Assembly: GCF_000422365.1 (NCBI RefSeq)
Contig: NZ_AULQ01000008.1
Span: 1 to 64,000, forward strand
DNA: 64,000 nucleotides
Direction of reading: 5' to 3'
DNA from: Mesoflavibacter zeaxanthinifaciens DSM 18436
Lineage (GTDB): Bacteria > Bacteroidota > Bacteroidia > Flavobacteriales > Flavobacteriaceae
Shown here: positions 11,001 to 20,888 of the stretch, one piece after another
How positions within the stretch are numbered: the first letter of the stretch is position 1
Layout: each line of letters begins with the position of its first letter
Made by a program: the position numbers and the translations under genes
The notes under the pieces: generated by a model
Told to the model about the DNA's origin: nothing
The model's input: only the letters and a program-made list of their open reading frames with translations
The model's database searches: none

Positions 11001-11031
11001 CAAATAGTTTTATTAATCCTTTGTTTTGCAT
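8023..11031 (-). CDS. secDF: Fused protein translocase subunit SecDF
   Basis: Inner membrane component that uses the proton gradient to pull exported proteins out of SecYEG. The 1002-residue product is a SecD-SecF fusion, the normal form in Bacteroidota. The SecD half begins with one membrane helix and the GLDLKGG motif near residue 90, a large periplasmic domain with an acidic insert (about 275-310, many Glu/Asp), and six helices; the SecF half begins near residue 645 and has GIDFVGGR and the second set of helices. It has its own consensus promoter and terminator, so is probably monocistronic. Confidence 0.97.
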   Translation of the reverse strand: MQNKGLIKLFAVLFGLVSIYQLSFTFKNNAVESEATQVAEQKIDASAEDRSAKVNEYAARYLDSLATSKESVFLGSDYAEVKENSMKLGLDLKGGLEAILQISVKDILIGLADGSTDPTFRKALDDADEIQKNSQNTYLEDFFVAFDAIKGDKKLASPDIFATRSLVGEIDLNMSDDETKVVLETKIDESIVSAFEVLRKRIDEFGVTSPNIQRLGNSGRVLLELPGVKDVERATDLITTTAQLEFWYGSNSQLFSQFLLDANEVLKAKEGEAKADQATADEEEMTEEEQAIADLTGEEDETVVENNPLLDLFVGPGFGATLAQVKVEDKEQVAKLLAMPEVRAKLPAELRYTKFVFGKVAEDSEVVDLYVLQGNRDGEPPLSGAVVTDARQTYNQANKVVVSMQMNSKGAKIWEEMTGEAYKTQGQIAVVLDNTVYSAPTASNGAIAGGSTEISGDFTLREATDLANVLRAGKLPAKADIIQSSIVGPSLGQEAIDSGTMSFGIALALVLLWMVFYYGKAGIFSDIAMLFNILLIFGILSGIGAVLTLPGIAGIVLTIGMSVDANVLIFERIREELSKGKDQKSAINDGFSNALSSILDANITTGLTALILFVFGTGPIKGFATTLLIGIGTSLFTAIFITRLLIDWYVNKGGKLDFSTGVTKNLFRNINIEFLKKRKVAYIISGALLIVSLGSLFTNGLDQGIDFVGGRTTQVRFAEPVSAVEVEEALATPEVFGSASVKTVGDENNLKISTKYKINETANEVDEEVREKLYNALQPYLNGQSFEEFKDLSKADKQVGIMDQYKVSPSIADDIKQASFWAVLGSLVVVFLYILFRFKRWQFSLGAVAAVFHDVIIVLGVFSLTYKFMPFSMEIDQAFIAAILTVIGYSLNDTVVVFDRIREFFNEHTNWPFTEVIDKSLSSTLSRTLNTSLTTLVVLLAIFIFGGESIRGFMFALIVGVIVGTYSSLFIATPIMFDTAKKGGAADALKKKEEVIDETVVK

Positions 11032-11066
11032 TGTTTGTTAATTTTTGGTCAATTTTATAAATCGGG

Positions 11067-11097
11067 CAAATATAATTTTTCCCTTAATAATTGACAA
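11067..11097 (-). promoter_or_regulatory. secDF promoter
   Basis: On the minus strand TTG (11097-11095), 20 bases, then TATATTTG (11074-11067), matching the Bacteroidota TTG/TTTG - TAnnTTTG pattern, 35 bases before the secDF ATG. Confidence 0.7.
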
Positions 11098-11160
11098 TTA
11101 TAATGTTTAAAATGATTTTATTAAGCTGAAAAGCTTTTAAGGTTGAATTCCTTTTTTTTA

Positions 11161-11787
11161 TTAAGATTGAAATGAAAAAGGTCCAGCTCTAACCTCTGGT
11201 ATAGTGTAAGTTTTATTACTAAAAGTCAAATGGTATTGACTTGAAATATTTTGTTTTAAAACCGAAATATTAAGAAAATCGATTGCTACAAAAGCATCTA
11301 AGTAAAACGGAAGATTTGTATTAGAATAACGATCATAATCTTGCTTAGTTACAATTATACTTTTTCCAGCAGAATTATTTTGATTTTTTGAAGACGTTTT
11401 AATCTCATAAACATCAAAATCAAATCCTTTTTTGCTAGTTTTTTTAGGTAGATTACTTTGATTTTCTTCTAAATTTAAATAGCCTGATGCTATCTCTATC
11501 TGTAATGCTTTTGAAAGTAAAGACTTAATAACAACAACATCTAAGTTACTGTGATAACTTATTTTTAATTGGTCATTAGCGTCCTTTTCTACAACTATAT
11601 TAGTAACATCAATAGCCTGCAATTGCTCTTGTATTAAAGCAATTGTTTGTTCTGATTGTTCTAACGTTACTGTTTGATCTTCAAAACGAATATGTACTTC
11701 TTGATTTGGTAAAGAAGCTTGGTTTTGTAAAACTCCAAATACAGCTAGAACAACAATTAGAGCACTGATGTACCATTTTGTTTTCAT
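11161..11787 (-). CDS. Membrane-anchored or secreted protein of unknown function
   Basis: About 208 residues from the ATG at 11787. A hydrophobic segment (about 5-22) is an uncleaved anchor or signal peptide; the rest is soluble, with a Gln/Glu-rich helix and no motif I recognise. An in-frame TTG nine bases upstream could extend it by three residues, but that TTG is part of a TATATTTG promoter box, so the ATG is preferred. It lies upstream of secDF, separated by the secDF promoter. Confidence 0.75.
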   Translation of the reverse strand: MKTKWYISALIVVLAVFGVLQNQASLPNQEVHIRFEDQTVTLEQSEQTIALIQEQLQAIDVTNIVVEKDANDQLKISYHSNLDVVVIKSLLSKALQIEIASGYLNLEENQSNLPKKTSKKGFDFDVYEIKTSSKNQNNSAGKSIIVTKQDYDRYSNTNLPFYLDAFVAIDFLNISVLKQNISSQYHLTFSNKTYTIPEVRAGPFSFQS

Positions 11788-11793
11788 AAGTGC

Positions 11794-11801
11794 CAAATAT
11801 A
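11794..11801 (-). promoter_or_regulatory. -7 promoter box six bases before the ATG at 11787
   Basis: TATATTTG on the minus strand matches TAnnTTTG exactly. Its last base is separated by only six bases from the ATG, which predicts a leaderless or nearly leaderless mRNA. No clear -33 box is seen. Confidence 0.5.
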
Positions 11802-11849
11802 AAAAATTAAGTCTTTAAAAAGGCTGATTTTGAGGTTTTTTACAAATAA

Positions 11850-11875
11850 AAAAGAGCAACGAATGTTACTCTTTT
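11850..11875 (-). terminator. Intrinsic terminator after the DUF4412 gene
   Basis: AAAAGAGCAAC (11850-11860) pairs with GTTACTCTTTT (11865-11875), with one position that is a G-U pair in the minus-strand RNA, followed by a T run. Confidence 0.7.
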
Positions 11876-11902
11876 TTTATTTAAATTTTATAAAACAAAT
11901 CT

Positions 11903-12556
11903 TTACTGATCCTCCATTTTAGAATAACCTTCTGGTGGAGTTAAATTAAATAACTCATTTGGAACAGCCTCGCTTTTAACTTCTGTAACATCGTACAACA
12001 AGGTCATTTTCATACCTTGCTGAAGTACGTTTATTTTCATAAATAAAGGAAAACCATCTAACTCGTCTCCAAACTGAGACGTTTCTTGAGTTTGAGCTTT
12101 AATTTGATCTGTAGCAAATATCTCCATAGTCATATCTACACCATCAGCTTTCATTGTTACATTGTATTGTTGGCAATCATATCCTAAAATAGTTTTTGTT
12201 TGATCTCCTTTAGTAATTTTAATATCATCGCCTAAGTCTTCTGGTGCTTCATAATCGGTCATTGTATATTTTTTACCGTACATTGGAGAGCTTATTAAGG
12301 TTAAAACTTTTTCTTTTTCCTTATCTACTATTGTAATAGACTCACCAGACATTGGGCTACTAGTTTCTGCTCTTACTCTATCTTCTGTAAAATATGTCGT
12401 AATTTTAGTTTCGCCCATCATTTGTAATTGCGAGTTCATCTCTGCATTATCACTAGACATTGTCATTTTTGAAGAGATTACTCCTTCTTTTAATTCTTCT
12501 TGAGCAACACTTACTAAACTGAATGATGCTAGAAGTATAAAAATTAATTTTTTCAT
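11903..12556 (-). CDS. DUF4412-like secreted protein
   Basis: From the ATG at 12556 the product is 217 residues with a signal peptide cleaved near VSVAQ. The body resembles the DUF4412 family: MTMSSDNAEM, a repeated beta-strand pattern, the conserved GYDCQQYNVTM segment and a C-terminal LFNLTPPEGY. Function is unknown; related proteins are exported and often binding or stress related, which is inference only. A longer frame to 12640 exists but would run into the mdh terminator, so it is rejected. Confidence 0.75.
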   Translation of the reverse strand: MKKLIFILLASFSLVSVAQEELKEGVISSKMTMSSDNAEMNSQLQMMGETKITTYFTEDRVRAETSSPMSGESITIVDKEKEKVLTLISSPMYGKKYTMTDYEAPEDLGDDIKITKGDQTKTILGYDCQQYNVTMKADGVDMTMEIFATDQIKAQTQETSQFGDELDGFPLFMKINVLQQGMKMTLLYDVTEVKSEAVPNELFNLTPPEGYSKMEDQ

Positions 12557-12628
12557 TATTTTATTTTTAATTATTGAATGTTGTAATGTACTGAAATTGT
12601 TTTTAATTAATACAAGTTTTATAAAATA

Positions 12629-12663
12629 AAAAAGCCTCATAAAGTAAAAACTTTATGAGGCTT
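12629..12663 (-). terminator. Intrinsic terminator after mdh
   Basis: Perfect 14-base-pair stem AAGCCTCATAAAGT (12632-12645) / ACTTTATGAGGCTT (12650-12663), four-base loop, T run in the minus-strand RNA. Confidence 0.88.
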
Positions 12664-12685
12664 AGTTGTATTATTTAATAAAATC

Positions 12686-13612
12686 TTATAATTCTAATAA
12701 ACCATTAGTTTTAGACACACCTTCTGCACTTTCTTTCATGTGTGCTTTTTCTGCATCGCTAAGTTCAATCTCTACAACTTTTTCAATTCCGTTGCGTCCT
12801 AAAATTACTGGAACACCAATACATAAGTCATTTAATCCGTATTCTCCATCTAATAAAGTTGAACATGGAAACATTTTCTTTTGGTCACAAGCAATTGCTT
12901 GAACTAATCCAGATACAGCTGCTCCTGGTGCATACCATGCAGAAGTCCCTAATAACTTAGTTAATGTTGCTCCTCCTACTTTAGTATCTTCTTTTACTTG
13001 ATTTAATCTTTCTTCTGAAATAAATTCTGAAACCTTAATACTATTTCTTGTAGCATGAGATGTTAATGGCACCATACCTTTATCTGAATGTCCTCCAATT
13101 ACCATACCGTCTACATCGCTAATTGGACACTCTAAAGCTTCTGCTAGTCTATACTTGAAACGTGCAGAATCTAAAGCTCCACCCATACCGATAATTCTGT
13201 TTTTTGGTAAATCTGTAGTTTTGTGCACTAAGTAAGTCATAGTATCCATTGGGTTACTAACTACAATTATGATCGTATTAGGAGATTGCTCTATAAGACT
13301 AGAAGATACAGATTTAACAATACCAGCATTGATGCCTATTAACTCTTCACGAGTCATACCTGGCTTACGAGGTATACCTGATGTAATTACACAAATATCA
13401 CTATCTGCTGTTTTAGAATAATCGTTTGTTACACCTGTAATTTTTGTATCAAAACCATTTAAAGATGCTGTTTGCATTAAATCCATTGCTTTACCTTCTG
13501 CAAAACCTTCTTTAATGTCTAATAAAACAACTTCTGAAGCGAAGTTTTTAATAGCAATATACTCTGCACAACTTGCACCAACTGCACCTGCACCAACTAC
13601 TGTTACTTTCAT
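12686..13612 (-). CDS. mdh: Malate dehydrogenase
   Basis: Oxidises malate to oxaloacetate with NAD in the TCA cycle. The 308-residue protein has the N-terminal Rossmann motif GAGAVGAS at residues 7-14, substrate-binding arginines in GIPRKPGMTRE, and the catalytic His in VIGGHSDKGMVPL. This is the LDH-like (MdhA/type 2) form. It lies downstream of gyrB but is separated by the gyrB terminator and closed by its own. Confidence 0.96.
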   Translation of the reverse strand: MKVTVVGAGAVGASCAEYIAIKNFASEVVLLDIKEGFAEGKAMDLMQTASLNGFDTKITGVTNDYSKTADSDICVITSGIPRKPGMTREELIGINAGIVKSVSSSLIEQSPNTIIIVVSNPMDTMTYLVHKTTDLPKNRIIGMGGALDSARFKYRLAEALECPISDVDGMVIGGHSDKGMVPLTSHATRNSIKVSEFISEERLNQVKEDTKVGGATLTKLLGTSAWYAPGAAVSGLVQAIACDQKKMFPCSTLLDGEYGLNDLCIGVPVILGRNGIEKVVEIELSDAEKAHMKESAEGVSKTNGLLEL

Positions 13613-13649
13613 GTTATATATTTTTAATTGTGTTAATTAATTTATCCTA

Positions 13650-13657
13650 CAAATTTA
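13650..13657 (-). promoter_or_regulatory. Possible -7 box for mdh
   Basis: TAAATTTG on the minus strand fits TAnnTTTG, 37 bases before the mdh ATG; the -33 box is not convincing. Confidence 0.35.
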
Positions 13658-13763
13658 ACAATTTAACCCAAAGAATTAACCGAAAACATCAAAATATTAG
13701 GTTAAATTAAGCTTAAAACTAATCTGTTAACTTTTACAGAAAATTATTTTGTATAAAACAAAA

Positions 13764-13795
13764 AAAACACCTGAAATATAATTTTCAGGTGTTTT
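13764..13795 (-). terminator. Intrinsic terminator after gyrB
   Basis: Thirteen-base-pair stem AAAACACCTGAAA (13764-13776) / TTTCAGGTGTTTT (13783-13795), six-base loop, T-rich flank on both strands. Confidence 0.85.
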
Positions 13796-13818
13796 TAATA
13801 TTCATTTTAAATATCTAA

Positions 13819-15771
<1,953 letters not shown>

Positions 15772-15815
15772 TTATTTGCTTTTTAATTTTCTTTTTGAAA
15801 GAAAGTTATACACAT

Positions 15816-15837
15816 AAAAAAAGACGCTTTAGCGCCT
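15816..15837 (-). terminator. Terminator-like hairpin in the gyrB leader
   Basis: In the minus-strand RNA a six-base-pair GC-rich stem (15822-15827 with 15832-15837, one G-U pair) with a four-base loop is followed by seven T. It lies between the gyrB promoter and start codon, so it may act as an attenuator. Confidence 0.5.
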
Positions 15838-15851
15838 CTTATGAGTACAAA

Positions 15852-15881
15852 CAAATATACGAAATAAAAGCCCTTTTTCAA
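15852..15881 (-). promoter_or_regulatory. gyrB promoter
   Basis: On the minus strand TTG (15881-15879), 19 bases, TATATTTG (15859-15852): full match to the Bacteroidota promoter pattern, giving a leader of about 90 bases. Confidence 0.72.
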
Positions 15882-16010
15882 GCTTTTTTATCTACTTAGC
15901 CTTAAAATTATCAACAATTGTTAAAAACCTAAAAACGTCTTAAAAGCGCTAAAAAGTGTCTTAAAATGGATTTTAGTCATTTTTTTTATTTCATTTTTTT
16001 CAAAAAAACA

Positions 16011-16034
16011 CAAAATCCCGCAGAAGCGAGATTT
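16011..16034 (-). terminator. Intrinsic terminator after asnB
   Basis: AAAATC-C-CGC pairs with GCG-A-GATTTT with one internal mismatch, followed by a T-rich tract in the minus-strand direction; it sits 39 bases beyond the asnB stop. Confidence 0.65.
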
Positions 16035-16072
16035 TAGAGCTAAAAATAATTAATATTCTATACTTTTATTTA

Positions 16073-17737
16073 TTAATATGCTGAGTTGTGAACGTTTGCT
16101 ATTGCTCTTCCTGATGGTTCATTCATTTTTTTAAATGCTTCATCCCATTCTAAAGCTGTTGCTGTACTACATGCTACGCTTGCCTCTTGTGGTACACTTA
16201 ATGCTGCAGCATCACTTGGGAAGTGTTCTTCAAAAATAGAACGATAATAAAACTCTTCTTTGTTTTGTGGTGTTTGGATTGGGAAACGGTATTTTGCATT
16301 TTCCATTTGCTCGTCACTAACTTCTCTTTCTACTACTTCTTTTAAAGTATCTATCCAGCTGTAACCAACACCGTCACTAAATTGTTCTTTTTGTCTCCAC
16401 GCAACGCTTTCTGGTAACATATCTTCAAATGCTTTACGGATAATCCATTTTTCCATACGTTCTCCATTAATCATTTTGTCTTGTGGATTTAAACTCATTG
16501 CCACATCCATAAATTCTTTATCTAAAAATGGAACACGACCTTCAATTCCCCAAGCTGCTAAACTTTTGTTTGCTCGTAAACAATCATACATATGTAATTT
16601 ATCTATTTTACGAACTGTTTCTTCATGAAACTCTTTAGCATTTGGCGCTTTATGAAAGTATAGATAACCTCCAAAAATCTCGTCTGCTCCTTCACCCGAA
16701 AGCACCATTTTGATTCCCATAGATTTAATTACTCTTGCCATTAAATACATTGGTGTTGAAGAACGAATAGTGGTAATATCGTAGGTTTCTATATTATAAA
16801 TTACATCTTTTATAGCATCTAAACCTTCTTGAATTGTAAATTTAATTTCATGATGAACAGTACCAATATGATCTGCTACTTTTTGTGCTGCTGCTAAATC
16901 TGGAGAGCCTTCTAATCCAACAGAAAAACTATGTAGTTGCGGATACCATGCTGCTTGTTTATCATCACTCTCTATACGTAATTGCGCATATTTTTTTGCA
17001 ATTGCAGAAGTTACAGAACTATCTAATCCACCAGATAATAAAACTCCATAAGGCACATCGCTCATTAACTGTCTTTTTACAGCTGCTTCTAGAGCGTCTT
17101 TTACTTTTGCTATACTAGTTTCATTATCTTTTACGCTATCGTAGTCTCGCCAATCTCTATTCCACCATTTAACAAACTCGCCATCTTTACTTGACATGTA
17201 GTGACCAGGAGGAAATAATTCTATTTTAGTACAAATACCTTCTAAAGCTTTTAACTCTGAAGCCACATAAAAGGTTCCGTTTTGATCCCAACCTATATAC
17301 AATGGAATAATTCCCATATGGTCTCTTGCTATAAAATATTCGTCTTTTTCAACATCATAAATTGCAAAACCAAATATTCCGTTCATTTCATCTACAAAAT
17401 CAACACCTTTTTCTTTGTAAAGTGCTAAGATGACTTCGCAATCACTTTCGGTCTGAAAGTTATACTTACCGTCAAATTGCTTACGTAACTCTCTATGGTT
17501 GTAGATTTCGCCATTAGCAGCCAAAACCAGTTTTTTATCAGGACTAAACAATGGTTGTTTTCCTGATGCTGGATCTACAATAGCTAAACGTTCGTGCGCC
17601 AATATAGCTTTATCGTCACTGTATATACCAGACCAGTCTGGTCCACGATGACGAATGGTTTTAGACATTTCTAATATTTGAGGTCTTAAATCTTCGCTTT
17701 TCTGTTTTAAATCGAAAGCACATACTATTCCACACAT
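16073..17737 (-). CDS. asnB: Asparagine synthase B (glutamine-hydrolysing)
   Basis: Makes asparagine from aspartate, glutamine and ATP. The 554-residue protein starts MCGIV, so Cys2 is the N-terminal nucleophile of the glutaminase domain; the LAHERLAIVD and NGEIYNH glutamine-binding segments follow. The synthetase domain has the pyrophosphate loop SGGLDSS near residue 233 and GEGADEIFGGY. Length and motifs match the AsnB type of Gram-negative bacteria. Flanked by a terminator; no obvious partner gene. Confidence 0.96.
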   Translation of the reverse strand: MCGIVCAFDLKQKSEDLRPQILEMSKTIRHRGPDWSGIYSDDKAILAHERLAIVDPASGKQPLFSPDKKLVLAANGEIYNHRELRKQFDGKYNFQTESDCEVILALYKEKGVDFVDEMNGIFGFAIYDVEKDEYFIARDHMGIIPLYIGWDQNGTFYVASELKALEGICTKIELFPPGHYMSSKDGEFVKWWNRDWRDYDSVKDNETSIAKVKDALEAAVKRQLMSDVPYGVLLSGGLDSSVTSAIAKKYAQLRIESDDKQAAWYPQLHSFSVGLEGSPDLAAAQKVADHIGTVHHEIKFTIQEGLDAIKDVIYNIETYDITTIRSSTPMYLMARVIKSMGIKMVLSGEGADEIFGGYLYFHKAPNAKEFHEETVRKIDKLHMYDCLRANKSLAAWGIEGRVPFLDKEFMDVAMSLNPQDKMINGERMEKWIIRKAFEDMLPESVAWRQKEQFSDGVGYSWIDTLKEVVEREVSDEQMENAKYRFPIQTPQNKEEFYYRSIFEEHFPSDAAALSVPQEASVACSTATALEWDEAFKKMNEPSGRAIANVHNSAY

Positions 17738-17923
17738 AATCTTAATATTTTAAATTCGTTAATTACTAATTGATATAACAAATATTAGTTTTATGTTTCA
17801 GTATTAAAACACAAATACTTATTATGCTTACAAAGTGTAATTTTAATTTAAAAAATTTATAAAAAATGAAATTTTAAGATAGACTATTTCAATTTTTAGT
17901 TAAAATGTGTGAGTTTAAATAAA

Positions 17924-18472
17924 TTAAACTTTTAGATGTCCCCAATTTTCACCAGTTTTTATACGATGCAATTGCATTTCTGAAACACCAAACTGCTTAG
18001 CTAGAATTTTTAAACGTGTACGCCTATTAGGGTCTAATAGTTTTTTCTTTAAGCGCATAGCTTGTGTTTCTGTTAGCTTAGAGTATTTGATAACACTATT
18101 TTTTGCAATGTAATCGGGATTTTTGAATTGGTGAAGTTCTTTTTCTCGTTTAGTTGCCCATTTTAGGTTTTCTACTTTATTATTCATTTTGTTATAATCT
18201 AAATGAATAACATACTTAGCATCTTCAGGTTTTTCTAAAAAATGTTGAGCTACAATTTTATGAATGTATCTAGCTGTTTTTGTCCCTTTCTTTTTAACAA
18301 CAGATACTGTATTATAGCCGTTTATAGAATATTGTTTTTCTATTAAAACATCTTCACCGTTAACTACTTTTATTAGTCTACCGTAGTTAGATATTTTAAA
18401 TGTCATTTGTTCGGAAATATCATTATCAAAAACAATGTCTTTCCATTTTTCGTTGTAGTGATTTCTAATCAT
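17924..18472 (-). CDS. Free-standing NUMOD4/HNH homing-endonuclease-like protein
   Basis: The 182-residue protein begins with a NUMOD4-like DNA-binding segment (WKDIVFDNDISEQMTFKISNYGRLIK), followed by an HNH-type core (IHKIVAQHFLEKP, VIHLDYNKMNNKVENLKWAT: the paired Asn residues and His are visible) and a C-terminal helix-turn-helix segment (ILAKQFGVSEMQLHRIKTG). Relatives are homing-type nucleases in introns and phages. Here it is not inside another gene, has no surrounding mobile element, and base composition is like its neighbours. Nuclease activity is inferred, not shown. Confidence 0.8.
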   Translation of the reverse strand: MIRNHYNEKWKDIVFDNDISEQMTFKISNYGRLIKVVNGEDVLIEKQYSINGYNTVSVVKKKGTKTARYIHKIVAQHFLEKPEDAKYVIHLDYNKMNNKVENLKWATKREKELHQFKNPDYIAKNSVIKYSKLTETQAMRLKKKLLDPNRRTRLKILAKQFGVSEMQLHRIKTGENWGHLKV

Positions 18473-18539
18473 ATTGTATTACATTTACACACTTAATAAT
18501 ATACATTATGATTAATAGCTTGCTGCTAAGTTACTAATT

Positions 18540-19169
18540 TTAAGGGATATTGAGATACTTATGTGTTTGTAATGACACTTTCCATTTAGGATTTGCCATT
18601 ACGTAATCTACAATTAATGGTATCATTTTATCTCTTTTACTCCATTCTGGTTGCATGTATAAAATGCAGTTATCGTTGACTTTAGAGGCTTGTTCTTCTG
18701 CAAATTTAAAGTCATCTTTATTGTAAATTATAACTTTTAACTCGTCAGCTTTCTCGTAAACTTTTTTTGTAGGTAATTTCATCTTTTTTGGAGATAAACA
18801 TATCCAATCCCATTGTCCTGTTAGCTCATAAGCACCTGATGTTTCAATATGAATCTTACAACCTTCTTCTTTTAATTGTTTTGTAAGCTCTGTCATGTCC
18901 CAAGTTAAAGGTTCTCCTCCGGTAACAACAACTGTATCGCTATATTTTTTTGCATTAGCAACAATAGTCTCAGTTTTTGTAGGTGGATGTAGATCTGCAA
19001 TCCAACTTTCTTTAACATCACACCAGTGACAACCAACATCACAACCACCTATTCTTACAAAGTAAGCTGCTGTGCCTTTATGATATCCTTCTCCTTGTAT
19101 GGTATAAAATTCTTCCATTAATGGAAGCATTAAACCTTTGTTTACTAAATCTTGAATCTCTTGCTTCAT
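18540..19169 (-). CDS. queE: 7-carboxy-7-deazaguanine synthase
   Basis: Radical SAM enzyme that converts 6-carboxytetrahydropterin to 7-carboxy-7-deazaguanine in queuosine synthesis. From the ATG at 19169 it has 209 residues. It shows the QueE opening EEFYTIQGEG, the iron-sulfur cysteines in CDVGCHWC (CX3CX2C), VVTGGEPL and the C-terminal LQTHKYLNIP. Other queuosine genes are not in the window, but FolE at 3.8 kb makes the upstream precursor. A TTG nine bases upstream lies inside a promoter box and is rejected as start. Confidence 0.93.
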   Translation of the reverse strand: MKQEIQDLVNKGLMLPLMEEFYTIQGEGYHKGTAAYFVRIGGCDVGCHWCDVKESWIADLHPPTKTETIVANAKKYSDTVVVTGGEPLTWDMTELTKQLKEEGCKIHIETSGAYELTGQWDWICLSPKKMKLPTKKVYEKADELKVIIYNKDDFKFAEEQASKVNDNCILYMQPEWSKRDKMIPLIVDYVMANPKWKVSLQTHKYLNIP

Positions 19170-19175
19170 AGCGTA

Positions 19176-19183
19176 CAAAAGTA
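19176..19183 (-). promoter_or_regulatory. -7 promoter box six bases before queE
   Basis: TACTTTTG on the minus strand fits TAnnTTTG; six bases separate it from the queE ATG, predicting a leaderless transcript. The spacing is identical to that at 11794-11801. No good -33 box. Confidence 0.5.
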
Positions 19184-19276
19184 AGACAAATAGCTAAATA
19201 TCGCTTGAAGATTTTTGCTTAATCAACATTTCGTCTAATTATTCTTACAAATCAACGAAAAACCTGAAACCAAGCG

Positions 19277-19321
19277 GCTTGTAATTTCGTAAAAGGAATA
19301 TGTAAGTTTATTTTTACAAGC
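19277..19321. repeat. Small inverted repeat before the three-paralogue cluster
   Basis: GCTTGTAA (19277-19284) and TTACAAGC (19314-19321) face each other across 29 bases, ending 14 bases before the first paralogue. It could be an operator or leader stem; no further evidence. Confidence 0.35.
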
Positions 19322-19335
19322 GTAAATTAATAGTC

Positions 19336-20112
19336 ATGAAAAAAATTAACATCTTAGTTTTAGTTTTACTAACTTCAGTTTTATCTTTCTCTCAAGTTGG
19401 AATAAACACCTCAAATCCAGATAATTCTTCAATTTTAGACATTGAAAGTTCTGATAAAGGTGTACTGTTTCCTAGAATGACTTCTGTAGAAAGAGATGCA
19501 ATTGCAAATCCTGCTAACGGACTTATTATCTTTAATACTGATGAAAACAAGCTTCAATTTAATATAGGTATAAGTACTGCTCCTATTTGGACATCTGTAA
19601 ACAATAACCCAAGTGTAAGCACAGATGCAGGAAACCAATTAACTAGTGGATCTGACAATGGTGTTTATTTAGGAAGAACAACTCATTTTGGTAAATTTAG
19701 AATTACAGGTACAGGTAATGTTACCATTTCTGGTTTACCTTTTGAGCCTTCTCAAGTAAAATTTACAGCTTATCCTAATGTTGAAACCTATGATTTAAAT
19801 AATGACAATCAAGTTGGGAATAACACAGGCACACTAGCAAATACTTTTGGAAGCATGACTGGTATTGCAACAAATTATTCTGGAGTAATCTCTGAACAAT
19901 TAATTTTTGTAGGCGGATCAGGTTCTTCTATAAACAACATCTCAAGATTCGCGTCTTCATCTCATTGTATTGGGGTAAGATATACTAATAATAACGGAAA
20001 CAATTTAGGTATAACTTCTGCTTCAATTGTAAGCTTTAACGCTAACGGTTTCACTATTAATGTAGATCGACATGCTGATAATTTAGTTGTTATTTTTGAA
20101 GCCTACAAATAA
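19336..20112 (+). CDS. Secreted protein with VGINT N-terminal module, paralogue 1 of 3
   Basis: A 258-residue protein with a signal peptide ending SFSQ, directly followed by the conserved module VGINTSNPDNSSILDIES...KGVLFPRMTS...RDAI..PANGLIIFNTD (residues 20-72). This N-terminal module is common among Bacteroidota exported proteins of unknown function. The C-terminal part (about 90-258) is beta-rich and different from its two neighbours. No lipobox and no type IX sorting domain are visible. First gene of a three-gene tandem set; the next begins seven bases after its stop. Confidence 0.75.
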   Translation: MKKINILVLVLLTSVLSFSQVGINTSNPDNSSILDIESSDKGVLFPRMTSVERDAIANPANGLIIFNTDENKLQFNIGISTAPIWTSVNNNPSVSTDAGNQLTSGSDNGVYLGRTTHFGKFRITGTGNVTISGLPFEPSQVKFTAYPNVETYDLNNDNQVGNNTGTLANTFGSMTGIATNYSGVISEQLIFVGGSGSSINNISRFASSSHCIGVRYTNNNGNNLGITSASIVSFNANGFTINVDRHADNLVVIFEAYK

Positions 20113-20119
20113 AGAAATT

Positions 20120-20860
20120 ATGAAAAAAATATTTTTTCAAATTGCCTTTATTTGTTTATCACCTTTTGTATTTGCTCAAGTAGGAATAAATACTTCAAAC
20201 CCTGATCAATCTGCAATTTTAGACATTGACAGTAATGAAAAAGGTGTTCTTTTACCAAGGTTGACTAGTGCCGAAAGAGATGCCATTATCAACCCAGCAA
20301 ATGGTTTGATTATATATAACACGGATAGCGATGAAATACAAATCAATACTAATACATCCGCAACACCTAATTGGGAAGCATTAAGTATTACAGCAACGTC
20401 AACAGCATCTCCTGGACAGTCTACCAAATACAGTAATGTAGATATTACAACAAATATTAATAACAATACAGCTATACATTTACCTGTTTTTGGGCTTGCA
20501 GAATGGAACGATAATACTTCGCTTTACGTTATAGACAATGTAAATCATACAGTAACTGTCAATGAAACCGGAAGATATGAAATACTAGTTAATGCAAGTA
20601 TTATATCAACAAGTACTAGTGCAAGAAAAGCTCCAGAAATGTATATTTCAGTTAATGGCACTCAAGTTGGATCGTTTTCTTCTACTGGATACATGAGAAG
20701 AGCTAACGGTCATGAAGAAACGACTTTAAACCTGAATGAAGTTATACAAGTTAACGCTGGCGATGTTATTAGTATAGATATTTTAAGAACAGGAAACACT
20801 GGTGCTGTTAACCTAAGATCATCAGGTAGCACTAATTTTTATATAGAAAAAATACTATAA
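20120..20860 (+). CDS. Secreted protein with VGINT N-terminal module, paralogue 2 of 3
   Basis: From the ATG at 20120 the product is 246 residues with a signal peptide ending FVFAQ; the longer frame from 20087 overlaps paralogue 1 and would bury the signal, so is rejected. Residues 20-75 repeat the VGINTSNPDQSAILDIDS...KGVLLPRLTSAERDAI module of paralogue 1 nearly position by position. The C-terminal 140 residues look like a jelly-roll domain similar to C1q/TNF folds (GRYEILVNASI, ending in FYIEKIL); this fold call is a guess from strand pattern. Confidence 0.72.
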   Translation: MKKIFFQIAFICLSPFVFAQVGINTSNPDQSAILDIDSNEKGVLLPRLTSAERDAIINPANGLIIYNTDSDEIQINTNTSATPNWEALSITATSTASPGQSTKYSNVDITTNINNNTAIHLPVFGLAEWNDNTSLYVIDNVNHTVTVNETGRYEILVNASIISTSTSARKAPEMYISVNGTQVGSFSSTGYMRRANGHEETTLNLNEVIQVNAGDVISIDILRTGNTGAVNLRSSGSTNFYIEKIL

Positions 20861-20888
20861 ATAAATCTCCCAAAATAAATTAATTGCA

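Noticed and set aside
11788-11796. TTG start extending the 208-residue protein
   Set aside because: The TTG lies inside a TATATTTG promoter box; the ATG follows nine bases later.
12557-12640. 28-residue N-terminal extension of the DUF4412-like protein
   Set aside because: It would bury the signal peptide and reach into the mdh terminator stem.
15909-15917. DnaA-box-like TTATCAACA near gyrB
   Set aside because: One mismatch, a single copy, and no dnaA gene or cluster of boxes nearby; not evidence of an origin.
20087-20119. Longer start for the second VGINT paralogue
   Set aside because: Overlaps the first paralogue and gives a non-signal N terminus; the ATG at 20120 starts a proper signal peptide.
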